Assembly: GCA_044361315.1 (NCBI GenBank)
Contig: JBIKJA010000013.1
Span: forward strand, 1 to 64,000
Length of the DNA: 64,000 bases
Direction of reading: 5' to 3'
DNA from: Crocinitomix sp044361315
GTDB taxonomy: Bacteria; Bacteroidota; Bacteroidia; Flavobacteriales_D; Crocinitomicaceae
A program made the position numbers and the translations under genes. The notes under the pieces are model-generated. The model did not search any database. It was not told the origin of the DNA and saw only the letters and a list, made by a program, of their open reading frames with translations. Each line of letters begins with the position of its first letter. Position 1 is the stretch's first letter. This document shows, one piece after another, positions 9,389 through 17,930 of the stretch.

Positions 9389-11476
9389 ATGAAAAAAATT
9401 TATCTGTTGGCAGGAATTATTCTTAGTTCGTTTTCGTTATTCGCGCAAACCGCAACCCATTTACAATGTTACGGTTGGGGCGATGATCTTGAGGGAATAG
9501 AATTACCAGAAGCTATAACCATGGCAGGATATGACCAAGAGGCGGTTGACGCAGAAGATGCGGTTAATGATGTTCAGAAATCGAGTCCTTGGCGATTTGG
9601 TTATAAATATTCAACGAATATAAACTTTGAAAATTCAGGTCAATGGTTAATGGTTGAAGGAGGAAGATTATGGCGAACCAAAATTGAGTGTCCTGGAGCA
9701 ATGACAGTTAATCTGCTTTTGGATAATTTTTATTTACCAGAAGGAGCCACCTTATTTTTGTACGATGTAAACCGTACCAATAAAATTGGAGCTTATACTA
9801 GCAAAAACAATCGTGTTGAAAAAGAATTAGGTACAGAAATGATTCATGGGGATGCGATTGTTGTTGAATACTTTGAGCCAAATGCCGCACTCGGACAAGG
9901 CACGTTTAACATTAGCCACGTAATTCATGGCTATAGAAGTTTATCGCGCATTCAAAAAGACCTTGAAAAGGGATTAAATGATTCTGGCGCATGCAATATT
10001 GATGTGAATTGTCCTCTAGGTGATTTATGGGATGCTCAAATTCGTTCTGTGGCAATGATTGTCGTGTCAGGAAACGGAATTTGTTCAGGAGCATTAATTA
10101 ATAATACCTGTGACGACGCTCGAATGCTTTTTTTAACAGCTAACCATTGTTTAGGTGGCTCTACAGCCAATTGGGCCTTCCGATTTAATTGGGAAAGTCC
10201 GGAAGGAACAGAGGTTTGTGCCGCATTTACGCCGAGTGCAGATCCTGGTTCTCCATATGACCAAACAGCAAATGGAGCGACTGTTTTAGACAATGCAGGT
10301 ATTTCCGATTATGCACTTTTGGAAATTGACAATATGACCTTGACGCAGGCAATCGCGTGGAATTGTTTTTTTGCAGGTTGGGATAATTCGGATGCAGAGA
10401 CCGTGACCGAAGCCACTGGAATTCATCACCCAAGTGGAGATTTAAAGAAAATTTGTCGTGAGGACAATGATCCTTACCACGATGCAGCGGGTGGCGCACA
10501 AGTTTGGTGGATTAATAATTGGGATCAAGGCGTAACTGAACCAGGTTCGTCTGGCTCACCACTTTTTGATCAAAACAAACGAATAATTGGGCAACTTTAC
10601 GGAGGAGCAGCTGCTTGTTCAGGGGTGGTTGACAATGGGGCTTATGATTTTTATGGTCGATTTGGCGTAAGCTGGGACAATGGTGCGAGTACTTTTCTAG
10701 CACCTCCAGGATGCGGAGCAGCAACTATTTTAAATGATGGCTACCAGCCTGGCGAAGCATGTGATGGAACTTTAGCAATCGTTAAGCAAAACACTCTTTG
10801 TAATGGATCGGCGGATGGTGAAATCGTTGTAAACGTAACTGGTGGGGTTAGTCCTTTTACATACAATATCGGCGACGGTCCTGTTGCTTCCAATGTTTTT
10901 GAAGGATTATCTTCAGGAACTTATACCGTCACAGTTGTTGATGGCGATGATTGTGTTTCTGAGATATCTGCAGTCATTTCAAGTCCTTCTGCCATGGTTG
11001 TAACAAGTACTTCTGAATTTGAAATAGCTGGTGAAGACGGTTCAATCAATTTGTCCGTGAGCGGAGGGACACCTGTATACACTTACAGTTGGACAGGTCC
11101 AGGTGGTTTCACTGCTGCAACTCAAGATATTAGTGGACTGGTCGCAGGCCTTTATGATGTCTTAGTTACGGACAATAACGATTGTGTAAAATTCAAAAAT
11201 AACATTGAAGTTGAATCAGCCTTATCTATTTCCGAGGAAAATTTTGGAATTCGTATCTATCCAAACCCTTCGAAAGGTGATTTTTACATTGTTAATGAAG
11301 GTGTAGAAATTCTGTCAATTTCATTGTATGACCTTTCAGGAAGAGAAATTAATTTAAATGAAATAGCAAACAACTTAGATGGCATCAATCTTTCTAAGCA
11401 AGCGGATGGCACTTATTTGGCATTAATTGTTACTGAGCAAGGATCTTTTTATCAAAAATTGGTGAAAAAGAATTAA
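9389..11476 (+). CDS. Secreted trypsin-like serine protease with SprB repeats and T9SS sorting domain
   Basis: The product has 695 residues with a signal peptide ending at LFAQ (residue 20). The peptidase domain has a chymotrypsin-type triad: His253 in LTANHCLGG, Asp307 in DYALLEID and Ser388 in PGSSGSPLF. It resembles the lysyl-endopeptidase group, which also carries an N-terminal region and extra cysteines. Two SprB-like repeats follow (about 470-610; CNGSADGEIVVNVTGG and the second GEDGSINLSVSGG). A type A T9SS C-terminal domain ends in KLVKKN. It is likely exported across the outer membrane as a surface or secreted protease. The cleavage specificity is not proven by the sequence. Confidence 0.92.
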   Translation: MKKIYLLAGIILSSFSLFAQTATHLQCYGWGDDLEGIELPEAITMAGYDQEAVDAEDAVNDVQKSSPWRFGYKYSTNINFENSGQWLMVEGGRLWRTKIECPGAMTVNLLLDNFYLPEGATLFLYDVNRTNKIGAYTSKNNRVEKELGTEMIHGDAIVVEYFEPNAALGQGTFNISHVIHGYRSLSRIQKDLEKGLNDSGACNIDVNCPLGDLWDAQIRSVAMIVVSGNGICSGALINNTCDDARMLFLTANHCLGGSTANWAFRFNWESPEGTEVCAAFTPSADPGSPYDQTANGATVLDNAGISDYALLEIDNMTLTQAIAWNCFFAGWDNSDAETVTEATGIHHPSGDLKKICREDNDPYHDAAGGAQVWWINNWDQGVTEPGSSGSPLFDQNKRIIGQLYGGAAACSGVVDNGAYDFYGRFGVSWDNGASTFLAPPGCGAATILNDGYQPGEACDGTLAIVKQNTLCNGSADGEIVVNVTGGVSPFTYNIGDGPVASNVFEGLSSGTYTVTVVDGDDCVSEISAVISSPSAMVVTSTSEFEIAGEDGSINLSVSGGTPVYTYSWTGPGGFTAATQDISGLVAGLYDVLVTDNNDCVKFKNNIEVESALSISEENFGIRIYPNPSKGDFYIVNEGVEILSISLYDLSGREINLNEIANNLDGINLSKQADGTYLALIVTEQGSFYQKLVKKN

Positions 11477-11558
11477 AAGTTAAGCGCTCAGTTAAATCGT
11501 TTCAATTCTACGAAAATAGCATCTCATCGAAAAAATTATCGATGAATGGTGTTTTAAA

Positions 11559-11592
11559 TTGTTCACAGTCGTGAACAAAAATGGTATCTTTG
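11559..11592 (+). promoter_or_regulatory. Promoter with embedded palindromic operator candidate
   Basis: A perfect inverted repeat TTGTTCAC-AGTC-GTGAACAA fills 11559-11578. Its first three bases are a -33 TTG. A -7 box TATCTTTG follows at 11585-11592, 23 bases downstream of that TTG. The operator would therefore overlap the -33 region and the spacer of the promoter for the gene at 11618, a position typical of repressor sites. The binding protein is not identified. Confidence 0.55.
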
Positions 11593-11617
11593 TTGGATAA
11601 ATTTAAAATTCGTAACC

Positions 11618-12122
11618 ATGAAAAAAAGCATACTATTAATGACATTTTTCATATTTACATTTTTTGGAGCAAATGCACAGGTGAATCCTGGAGCAATTGG
11701 CTTAAGACTTGGTGGAGATAATTTCGGAAGAGTTGCTGAATTATCTTATCAACACGGATTCGGTGAGGCAAACAGAGTAGAAATTGATTTGGGTGCTTCT
11801 TTCCTTAATGATGGTGGCTACATATATTCATTACTTGGAGCTTCGATCCTCTATCATTGGGTATGGAATATTACAGATGAGTTCAATTGGTATATTGGTC
11901 CTGGCGGACAAATCGGTTATTAGCATTACAATGATAATTTTATCGGAGATGCTGCAATAGCACTCGCAGTTGGCGGACAGTTAGGAATTGAGTATGATTT
12001 TAGTACTTCTTTTTGGGGTGCCCGTTTTATTAAGTCTTGATACACGTCCAATGATTGGATTCAATTATGGCGACAAAGGATTTGGTTATGGTGCAGCATT
12101 TGGTATCCGTTATATATTTTAA
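11618..12122 (+). pseudogene. Broken outer-membrane beta-barrel protein gene
   Basis: It starts with a signal peptide (MKKSILLMTFFIFTFFGANAQ) and reads as a small porin-like barrel for 101 residues to ...GGQIGY, then hits TAG at 11921. The same frame continues sensibly after the stop (HYNDNFIGDAAIALAVGG...) to about 12020. The homologous reading then moves to another frame, consistent with one extra base in the TTTTTGGGG run. It finishes with VPVLLSLDTRPMIGFNYGDK and a final aromatic (RYIF) typical of barrels. Two lesions within 110 bases make a pseudogene likely. A sequencing error could explain one but hardly both. A good promoter and terminator still flank it. Confidence 0.8.
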
Positions 12123-12144
12123 TATTATTGCATAAATAATTTTT

Positions 12145-12175
12145 AAAAGAGGAGCTTTTGTTCCTCTTTTTTTTT
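12145..12175 (+). terminator. Rho-independent terminator after the barrel pseudogene
   Basis: AAAAGAGGA, loop of 8, TCCTCTTTT followed by a run of T. It lies 22 bases after the stop codon. Confidence 0.85.
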
Positions 12176-12256
12176 CCTTAAATTTCGTAAGTAAACGTAG
12201 AAGCTTGAAAGAATAATTTCATTTACATCTTAAAATCAAATGATTAACAAATATAT

Positions 12257-12418
12257 TTGACTTATTTATTTGCGGATAGCGCTGTAGGCGATGAAATTGC
12301 GAAATTAGCAGATAACATAGTTATTACATTTGAACCTGTTTTAGCGAATCCATTGGTGTTGGTAATTGCTAGCCTTACAATTAGTAGGCAGATCCCTGAA
12401 ACATTAACCAAGGGTTAA
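12257..12418 (+). other. Short unrecognised open frame (53 codons, no ATG)
   Basis: This open stretch translates to a protein-like composition (VGDEIAKLADNIVI, FEPVLANPLVLVIAS) but offers only a TTG start and no promoter box nearby. I do not recognise a family. It may be a gene relic or chance. Confidence 0.2.
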
Positions 12419-12529
12419 AAAAATAGAGTTGAGTGATTGACATACATTATCGCTGATAAAAATCGCGAGGTTGTGCGGAATAAGCTCAATTTTTTTTTCG
12501 CAAAAGGGATTTTAGTGGAAAACCCGCAG

Positions 12530-12613
12530 CCCTCCCCAAGTTATTAGGGAGGGAGAGGATTTGGAACGGGAAGCCCGGTGCCGATAATTTCGCGCATGCG
12601 AGAATTCGTCGGC
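12530..12613. repeat. GC-richer intergenic element with two inverted repeats
   Basis: CCCTCCC (12530) pairs with GGGAGGG (12547). A longer imperfect hairpin runs from GCCGA (12580) to TCGGC (12609), with CGC-GCAT-GCG at its centre. The base composition is clearly richer in GC than the surrounding intergenic DNA, as in short interspersed repeats. No second copy is in this window. Confidence 0.4.
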
Positions 12614-12679
12614 ATTTGCCCAAATAAATAGAAAAGAAATTTTAATCTGTTGGATTTACGGCGGTTTTAAAGAAAGGAT

Positions 12680-12687
12680 TATCTTTG
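12680..12687 (+). promoter_or_regulatory. -7 box (TATCTTTG) for ychF
   Basis: A perfect TAnnTTTG match ends 16 bases before the ATG, which predicts a 5' leader of only about 10 bases. Confidence 0.5.
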
Positions 12688-12703
12688 CCCTAAAATTTAG
12701 TAA

Positions 12704-13804
12704 ATGGCTTTAAAATGTGGAATTGTTGGCTTGCCTAATGTGGGGAAATCGACGTTGTTTAATTGTTTATCGAACGCAAAAGCGCAGGCGGCAAATTTTC
12801 CGTTTTGTACGATTGAACCAAATATTGGAGTAATTACTGTTCCGGATAATCGGTTGGCGCAATTGGAAGCGATTGTTCACCCTGAAAAGGTGCAACCAAC
12901 TATTATTGAGATTGTTGATATTGCAGGATTGGTAAAAGGCGCTAGTAAAGGTGAAGGTTTGGGCAATAAATTTTTGGCCAACATTCGCGAAACGGATGCC
13001 ATTATTCACGTTTTGAGATGTTTTGATGACGATAATATCATTCACGTGGATGGATCGGTGAACCCAGTAAGGGATAAGGAAGTGATTGATTTTGAATTGC
13101 AACTAAAAGATTTAGAAACAGTTGAAAACAAAATTCGTTCGTTACAACGCGCTGTGAAATCGGGTGATAAAGAGCTTGTTCGCCAATATGATTTTTGTGT
13201 AAAACTGAAAGAAACCTTGGAAAAAGGACTTTCTGCTCGTACGTTGGAAATAACGAACGAATCGGAAGAAAAAATTGCCCACGAAATGCAATTATTGACC
13301 ATTAAACCAGTACTTTATTTGTGTAATGTGGACGAAGCTTCGGTGAAAACTGGCAATAAATACGTGGACATGGTGCGCGAGGCGGTGGCTGCTGAATCGG
13401 CGGAAGTTTTGGTGATTGGTACTAAGATTGAATCGGATATTGCTGAATTTGAATCGTTTGATGAGCGTCAGATGTTTTTGGAAGAACTAGGATTGGAAGA
13501 GGCTGGTGTAAATCGTTTGATTCGATCTGCATATCATTTATTGAACCTACAAACTTATTTTACCGCTGGTGTGAAAGAGGTGCGTGCTTGGACTATTCCG
13601 ATTGGTGCAACGGCTCCACAAGCTGCTGGCGTTATTCATTCTGACTTTGAAAAAGGATTTATTCGTGCTGAAGTGATAAAGTTTAATGATTATATGGAAC
13701 TTAAATCTGAAAACGCAATTAAAGAAGCTGGTAAATTACATGTTGAAGGAAAGGCATATATTGTCGAAGATGGCGACATCATGCACTTTAGATTTAATGT
13801 GTAA
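12704..13804 (+). CDS. ychF: Redox-regulated ATPase YchF (Obg-related P-loop protein)
   Basis: The product has 366 residues, the family's usual length. Motifs: P-loop GLPNVGKST (residues 8-16), switch region DIAGLVKGASKGEGLGN, the NVDE in place of NKxD that explains the family's preference for ATP over GTP, a central coiled-coil insertion (about 125-205) and a C-terminal TGS domain (ending EDGDIMHFRFNV). It is a conserved cytoplasmic protein that binds ribosomes and is linked to oxidative-stress responses. It stands alone with its own -7 box. Confidence 0.97.
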   Translation: MALKCGIVGLPNVGKSTLFNCLSNAKAQAANFPFCTIEPNIGVITVPDNRLAQLEAIVHPEKVQPTIIEIVDIAGLVKGASKGEGLGNKFLANIRETDAIIHVLRCFDDDNIIHVDGSVNPVRDKEVIDFELQLKDLETVENKIRSLQRAVKSGDKELVRQYDFCVKLKETLEKGLSARTLEITNESEEKIAHEMQLLTIKPVLYLCNVDEASVKTGNKYVDMVREAVAAESAEVLVIGTKIESDIAEFESFDERQMFLEELGLEEAGVNRLIRSAYHLLNLQTYFTAGVKEVRAWTIPIGATAPQAAGVIHSDFEKGFIRAEVIKFNDYMELKSENAIKEAGKLHVEGKAYIVEDGDIMHFRFNV

Positions 13805-13901
13805 GTCACCATTTATCCTGAATTACTTCGTTTAATCCTTTGTTTTTACCAAAGAACCTTTTTGTATTTTTTATTTGATTTCTTTGCTTAATTTTAAGAG
13901 C

Positions 13902-14960
13902 ATGGAAAAAAAGAGTAAGTTATATTGGGGGGTTCAATTTCTTGGTTGGACAATCTATTTCCTTTTTTCGTTACTCCTCCTCTATTCTGGTGAAGAAATC
14001 AATTTTACTGGGCGATTGCTTACGTTTGCTTTTGTATCGATTTTAACGTCTATTTTGATTTCGCATGGCATTCGTTTTGTGATTATTAAACAATCGTTGA
14101 TTGTAAAACCTGTTTTTGTTTTGATTGCTACAACCTTGGTTTTGGTTACCGTTGGTGCAATTATCCTAGAAACTGTTCAGTTTTCATTTGAAATTTTAGT
14201 TGATTCTGATTATCTGGTAAGTACCACCGAAGCAGAAGAGGAAGTTTTTAAATGGTCGGAATTTTTGTTTGCCGTTTTTCGGTCGATGATTTTGTTTTTA
14301 CTATGGAGTGGATTTTATTTTGCCTTTATCATCTCAGAAAAGTCGCATGCGCAAGAAATATTAAATTTGAAATGGGAAGCGTCGAAAAATGAAATTGAGC
14401 TTAAAAATTTGCGGGCGCAATTAGATCCACATTTTTTATTTAATTCGTTGAATTCGGTTAGGGCGTTGATTGGCATGAATCCTGAATTGGCGAAATCATC
14501 TGTAACTCATCTTTCCAATTTATTACGCCGTTCGATTCAAATGGCGCGGGCCAGGGTGGTTCCTTTGTCGGAAGAATTAGAATTGGTGCAGATTTATTTA
14601 GAATTGGAACAAATTCGGTTTGAAGAACGTCTGTCATTTGAGTTTAAAATTTCGTCCGATTCCTATTCGTGTGAAATTCCACCAGTGATGTTGCAAACCA
14701 TTGTGGAAAACAGCATTAAACATGGAATTTCTAAAGAAGTGCATGGAGGGACGATTCTGATTGAATCTACTTTTGAAGACAATACATTGGTAATTAAGGT
14801 AATCAATTCAGGGAGCTTAAATTTTGAGCCAAGTGAGACTGGAATTGGAATTTCCAATACGAAAAAGCGGTTGGCGATTTTATTTGGCGCCAATGGACAT
14901 TTTAAAATTGAACAAACCGGTGAATTTGTAGTTTCCACCATAACAATTACGTATAAATGA
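13902..14960 (+). CDS. LytS/YehU-type sensor histidine kinase
   Basis: The product has 352 residues from ATG 13902. The open frame reaches back to a TTG at 13875, but ATG gives the natural MEKKSKLYW start just before the first membrane helix. Four membrane segments (about 8-150) carry no large sensor loop. A cytoplasmic coiled linker leads to the His_kinase domain with the phospho-accepting His in LDPHFLFNSLNS, then a HATPase domain with ENSIKHGI. The final ATGA overlaps the start of the LytTR response regulator, so the two are translationally coupled partners. The signal is unknown. Confidence 0.92.
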   Translation: MEKKSKLYWGVQFLGWTIYFLFSLLLLYSGEEINFTGRLLTFAFVSILTSILISHGIRFVIIKQSLIVKPVFVLIATTLVLVTVGAIILETVQFSFEILVDSDYLVSTTEAEEEVFKWSEFLFAVFRSMILFLLWSGFYFAFIISEKSHAQEILNLKWEASKNEIELKNLRAQLDPHFLFNSLNSVRALIGMNPELAKSSVTHLSNLLRRSIQMARARVVPLSEELELVQIYLELEQIRFEERLSFEFKISSDSYSCEIPPVMLQTIVENSIKHGISKEVHGGTILIESTFEDNTLVIKVINSGSLNFEPSETGIGISNTKKRLAILFGANGHFKIEQTGEFVVSTITITYK

Positions 14961-15673
14961 GAACAATTATTGTTGATGATGAACGATTGGCTCGAGAGGA
15001 ATTAAAATCGCTGTTGAGTGCGTATAAGGATTTTGAAATTATCGGGGAGTATAAAAACACTGCCGAGGCGCAGGAGGCGATTGAACGGGACGCTCCTGAT
15101 TTGGTATTTATGGATATTCAAATGCCTGGTGAAAATGGTTTAGAATTGTTGAGTCGGATGTCGAATCCTCCCCGAACAGTATTTGTTACCGCTTATGATG
15201 AATATGCGATTAAAGCATTTGAAGTAAAGGCCTACGATTATTTAATGAAGCCGATTGATCCTGAACGTCTCGAAGATGTTTACAACCGTTTGAAGGAAGA
15301 AAACAAGATACCTTTTAGTGTAGAAAATCAATCAAAACTTGCTGAAAATGATTCGGTTTTTATTAGGGATGGTGAAAAGGTTTGGTTTGTAAAGGTTTCA
15401 GAGATCCGTTATTTTGAATCGGAAGGGAATTATGTTAAAGTGCATTTTGAAAAAAACAAACCTTTGATATTAAGATCATTGAATAGTTTAGAGGAGCGCA
15501 TGGATGAAAAGACATTTTTTAGGGTGAACCGCAAATTTATGATCAATGTAAATTACATCACAAAAATTGAAAATTGGTTTAGTGGCGGTTTACAAGTAGA
15601 ATTGAAATGCGGTACCAAAATAGAAATTTCGAGAAGACAAACGATTAAATTTAAGGATCAGTTTAGTCTATAA
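14957..15673 (+). CDS. LytTR-family response regulator
   Basis: The product has 238 residues. A receiver domain (1-115) has the acidic pair DDE near residue 7-9, the phospho-acceptor Asp in FMDIQMPGENG (near residue 53) and Lys in YLMKPID. The C-terminal LytTR DNA-binding domain (about 135-238) has the typical FFRVNRKFMIN block. It overlaps the upstream kinase gene by four bases. LytTR regulators usually bind paired direct repeats. I saw no obvious target in the window. Confidence 0.94.
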   Translation: MRTIIVDDERLAREELKSLLSAYKDFEIIGEYKNTAEAQEAIERDAPDLVFMDIQMPGENGLELLSRMSNPPRTVFVTAYDEYAIKAFEVKAYDYLMKPIDPERLEDVYNRLKEENKIPFSVENQSKLAENDSVFIRDGEKVWFVKVSEIRYFESEGNYVKVHFEKNKPLILRSLNSLEERMDEKTFFRVNRKFMINVNYITKIENWFSGGLQVELKCGTKIEISRRQTIKFKDQFSL

Positions 15674-15765
15674 AATTTGATTGAGTACAACCCTTGGCAA
15701 ATTCAATTCAATAATTATTCACTTTTTTAAACCTCGATTTAGAAGACCATTAAATAGTTAACAAC

Positions 15766-17664
15766 TTACTTCACCACAGGCAAATAAATCATTGAAGAAG
15801 CAAAAACCTTATGCATAGCCACCGCAAAATCTGAGCGATCTGCATAATAAATATTCTCGACGTAATTTTGGGGATTCATGTCAAATAAAGGGAATTGAGA
15901 ACTTTGAATTTGCACCATAATTTTATGTCCCTTTTTAAATGTGTGATAAAGTGCAATTAATGGAACTTCCACCTGTGTTTTTTTATTTGGGACAAAAGGC
16001 ACCCCTTTTTCATAACCTTCCCTATATCTGCCTCTGATTTGTCCAGACCGCACTAATTGTTGATAACCATTCATTTTGACGCCTTCTGGATCGGTGTCTA
16101 AAGGAATTCGATTCATTGGATAAACATCAATCACCTTCACAAAAAGATCGGCATCTTTCAAATTCGTGGCAAAATCGATGACTGCTTTTATTTCACCCAA
16201 TACTGTCATATCTTCTTTTAGCAAATCCGATTCAAAAGAAAGCACATCAGGACGTTTGCTCAAAAAGCGTTGATCGGCTGTAAAATATGCCTTGGGAGCC
16301 ATGTCATAAAATTCATCTCCCTCAAAATAAGGCACTGGATGAAAGGGATCGGAAATAAAGGTCTGATAATCATTTAAAGTGCTGATCTCGGGCACTACAG
16401 AAATCATTTTATTATCCCTCAAATGAAATACTTGGTTATTTTCGCTCGAGGTAGGAAATTCATTAAACATTTTCCACTCATTTTTTCCAGTATCAAACAA
16501 CTTCACCTTAAAATCGGGGGCTTGTCCTACCCCTTTTAAATGTTTTTCAAAATACGGAAATTCAATATTTTCCATATAATCTTTTGATAGATTATATCCA
16601 TAAAAAACATCGCCTAAATAATACGCGCTGTCGCCACGTGTAGGATGGCCGTGTGACCATGGTCCCATCACTAATTGAGCATTTGCTTTTGGGCTATTTT
16701 TGGCAATGTGTTTAAAAGATTCGATGATTCCAAATAAATTCTGTTCATCGTTCCAACCGCCAACTACCATCACTTGACACTTGATGTCGTTATAATATTG
16801 CGCCCAATTTCGCTCTTTGCGGAATTCATCATAGTTAGGGTGATTTTGAATTTCTTTCCAAAAAAAATCGGTTGAATCAATCACATCCGAAAAATTCGAA
16901 AGTGCTAACCGATCAAGGAAAAAACCGTAATAATCTGGCTGTAAACTATGTTCTGTAATTTTCCCGTAAACCGCGTCTTTATTTGGCCACCACGCTGAAT
17001 CGACAGGCATTAATCGTGGCGTTCCAAAAGCACTAATAACGGGCAAATAGTTTAATGCAAACAGTCCGTTTCTATTAAAATCCTCGAAATAAAAATTAGT
17101 TACAGGTGCACTAGAAATTACCGCTTTTAAAGAAGGATGATTACAAGTTGCACCTACCAAAGTGGTCCAACCAAGGTACGAATTCCCATACATTCCTGCA
17201 TTTCCATTGTAATTGGACAAATTTTCTTCAAACCATTCAAACGTATCCCACGAATCTGTTAATTCATCCGTTTGCGAAGAATCTTTTAAGGAATAAGGTG
17301 GTTTTGTATTTTCAAAAGTTCCTTCACTCATGTAGCGCCCACGAACGTCTTGAATGACAAAAATATAACCCGATTCAACTAATTTTTTATTGTGACTAAT
17401 GGTAGCTGGCAAGGTATCTTCCCCGTAAGGACTGCAACTGTACGGCGATCTTTTTAAAAGTACAGGATACTTTTTTGTCGAATCGATTGGGCTGTAAATG
17501 GTTGTGAATAAATTGATGCCGTCGCGCATTTCAATATAACATTCCTTTTTGGTGTAATGATCTTGCCAAATATAAGTGTCTTCTGTTTGATTCGTAGCCA
17601 CCTGCTCGGAACAAGCCATCAAGAGCATTAAAAGAAAGAGAGAAAATTGAAATTTTAGTTTCAT
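15766..17664 (-). CDS. CocE/NonD-family hydrolase (S15 X-Pro peptidase-like), lipoprotein
   Basis: The product has 632 residues. The lipobox LMAC sets Cys18 as the lipid site. The alpha/beta-hydrolase domain has Ser162 in GNSYLGW, an Asp candidate in GGWNDEQNLFG and a His candidate in GPWSHGHPTRG. The last 200 residues form the jelly-roll domain found in X-Pro dipeptidyl-peptidases and cocaine-esterase-like enzymes. Hydrolysis of acyl or peptide bonds in the periplasm is likely. Whether it is a peptidase, a beta-lactam acylase-like enzyme or an esterase cannot be decided. It is a single gene, convergent with the LytTR regulator. Confidence 0.88.
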   Translation of the reverse strand: MKLKFQFSLFLLMLLMACSEQVATNQTEDTYIWQDHYTKKECYIEMRDGINLFTTIYSPIDSTKKYPVLLKRSPYSCSPYGEDTLPATISHNKKLVESGYIFVIQDVRGRYMSEGTFENTKPPYSLKDSSQTDELTDSWDTFEWFEENLSNYNGNAGMYGNSYLGWTTLVGATCNHPSLKAVISSAPVTNFYFEDFNRNGLFALNYLPVISAFGTPRLMPVDSAWWPNKDAVYGKITEHSLQPDYYGFFLDRLALSNFSDVIDSTDFFWKEIQNHPNYDEFRKERNWAQYYNDIKCQVMVVGGWNDEQNLFGIIESFKHIAKNSPKANAQLVMGPWSHGHPTRGDSAYYLGDVFYGYNLSKDYMENIEFPYFEKHLKGVGQAPDFKVKLFDTGKNEWKMFNEFPTSSENNQVFHLRDNKMISVVPEISTLNDYQTFISDPFHPVPYFEGDEFYDMAPKAYFTADQRFLSKRPDVLSFESDLLKEDMTVLGEIKAVIDFATNLKDADLFVKVIDVYPMNRIPLDTDPEGVKMNGYQQLVRSGQIRGRYREGYEKGVPFVPNKKTQVEVPLIALYHTFKKGHKIMVQIQSSQFPLFDMNPQNYVENIYYADRSDFAVAMHKVFASSMIYLPVVK

Positions 17665-17681
17665 AAAATAGGTAATCTATT

Positions 17682-17689
17682 CAAATGTA
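17682..17689 (-). promoter_or_regulatory. -7 box (TACATTTG) for the CocE/NonD hydrolase gene
   Basis: A perfect TAnnTTTG match on the minus strand ends 17 bases before the start codon at 17664. Confidence 0.45.
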
Positions 17690-17816
17690 TTAAATATTCT
17701 GCCATTCGCCTACGAAAATGGCAAATCTGCCGAAATTGTTAAAATAAATTTCGCTGAATCATAAAAATAGAATACATTGCAAGACCTAACGATCATTATT
17801 ATTTGGTCCAACTTAG

Positions 17817-17846
17817 AAAGGTGATTCTGTTACGAGTCACCTTTTT
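17817..17846 (+). terminator. Orphan terminator-like hairpin
   Basis: AAAGGTGA, loop of 12, TCACCTTTTT. The T-run is on the plus strand, yet the nearest upstream plus-strand gene ends at 15673 and only a divergent minus-strand gene lies between. It could end a short transcript starting in 17690-17810 or be a leftover. Confidence 0.6.
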
Positions 17847-17904
17847 AAGTTTTTACCCCTTTTTTTTGAAGAATCGGAATGAATCGACTTCGCTTAGTTT
17901 ATCG

Positions 17905-17912
17905 TACATTTG
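17905..17912 (+). promoter_or_regulatory. -7 box (TACATTTG) for the RlmD-type methyltransferase gene
   Basis: This perfect TAnnTTTG match covers the alternative TTG start codon at 17910. It places transcription start near 17918 and therefore supports translation from ATG 17931. Confidence 0.55.
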
Positions 17913-17930
17913 CTACCGAAATTTAAAGAA

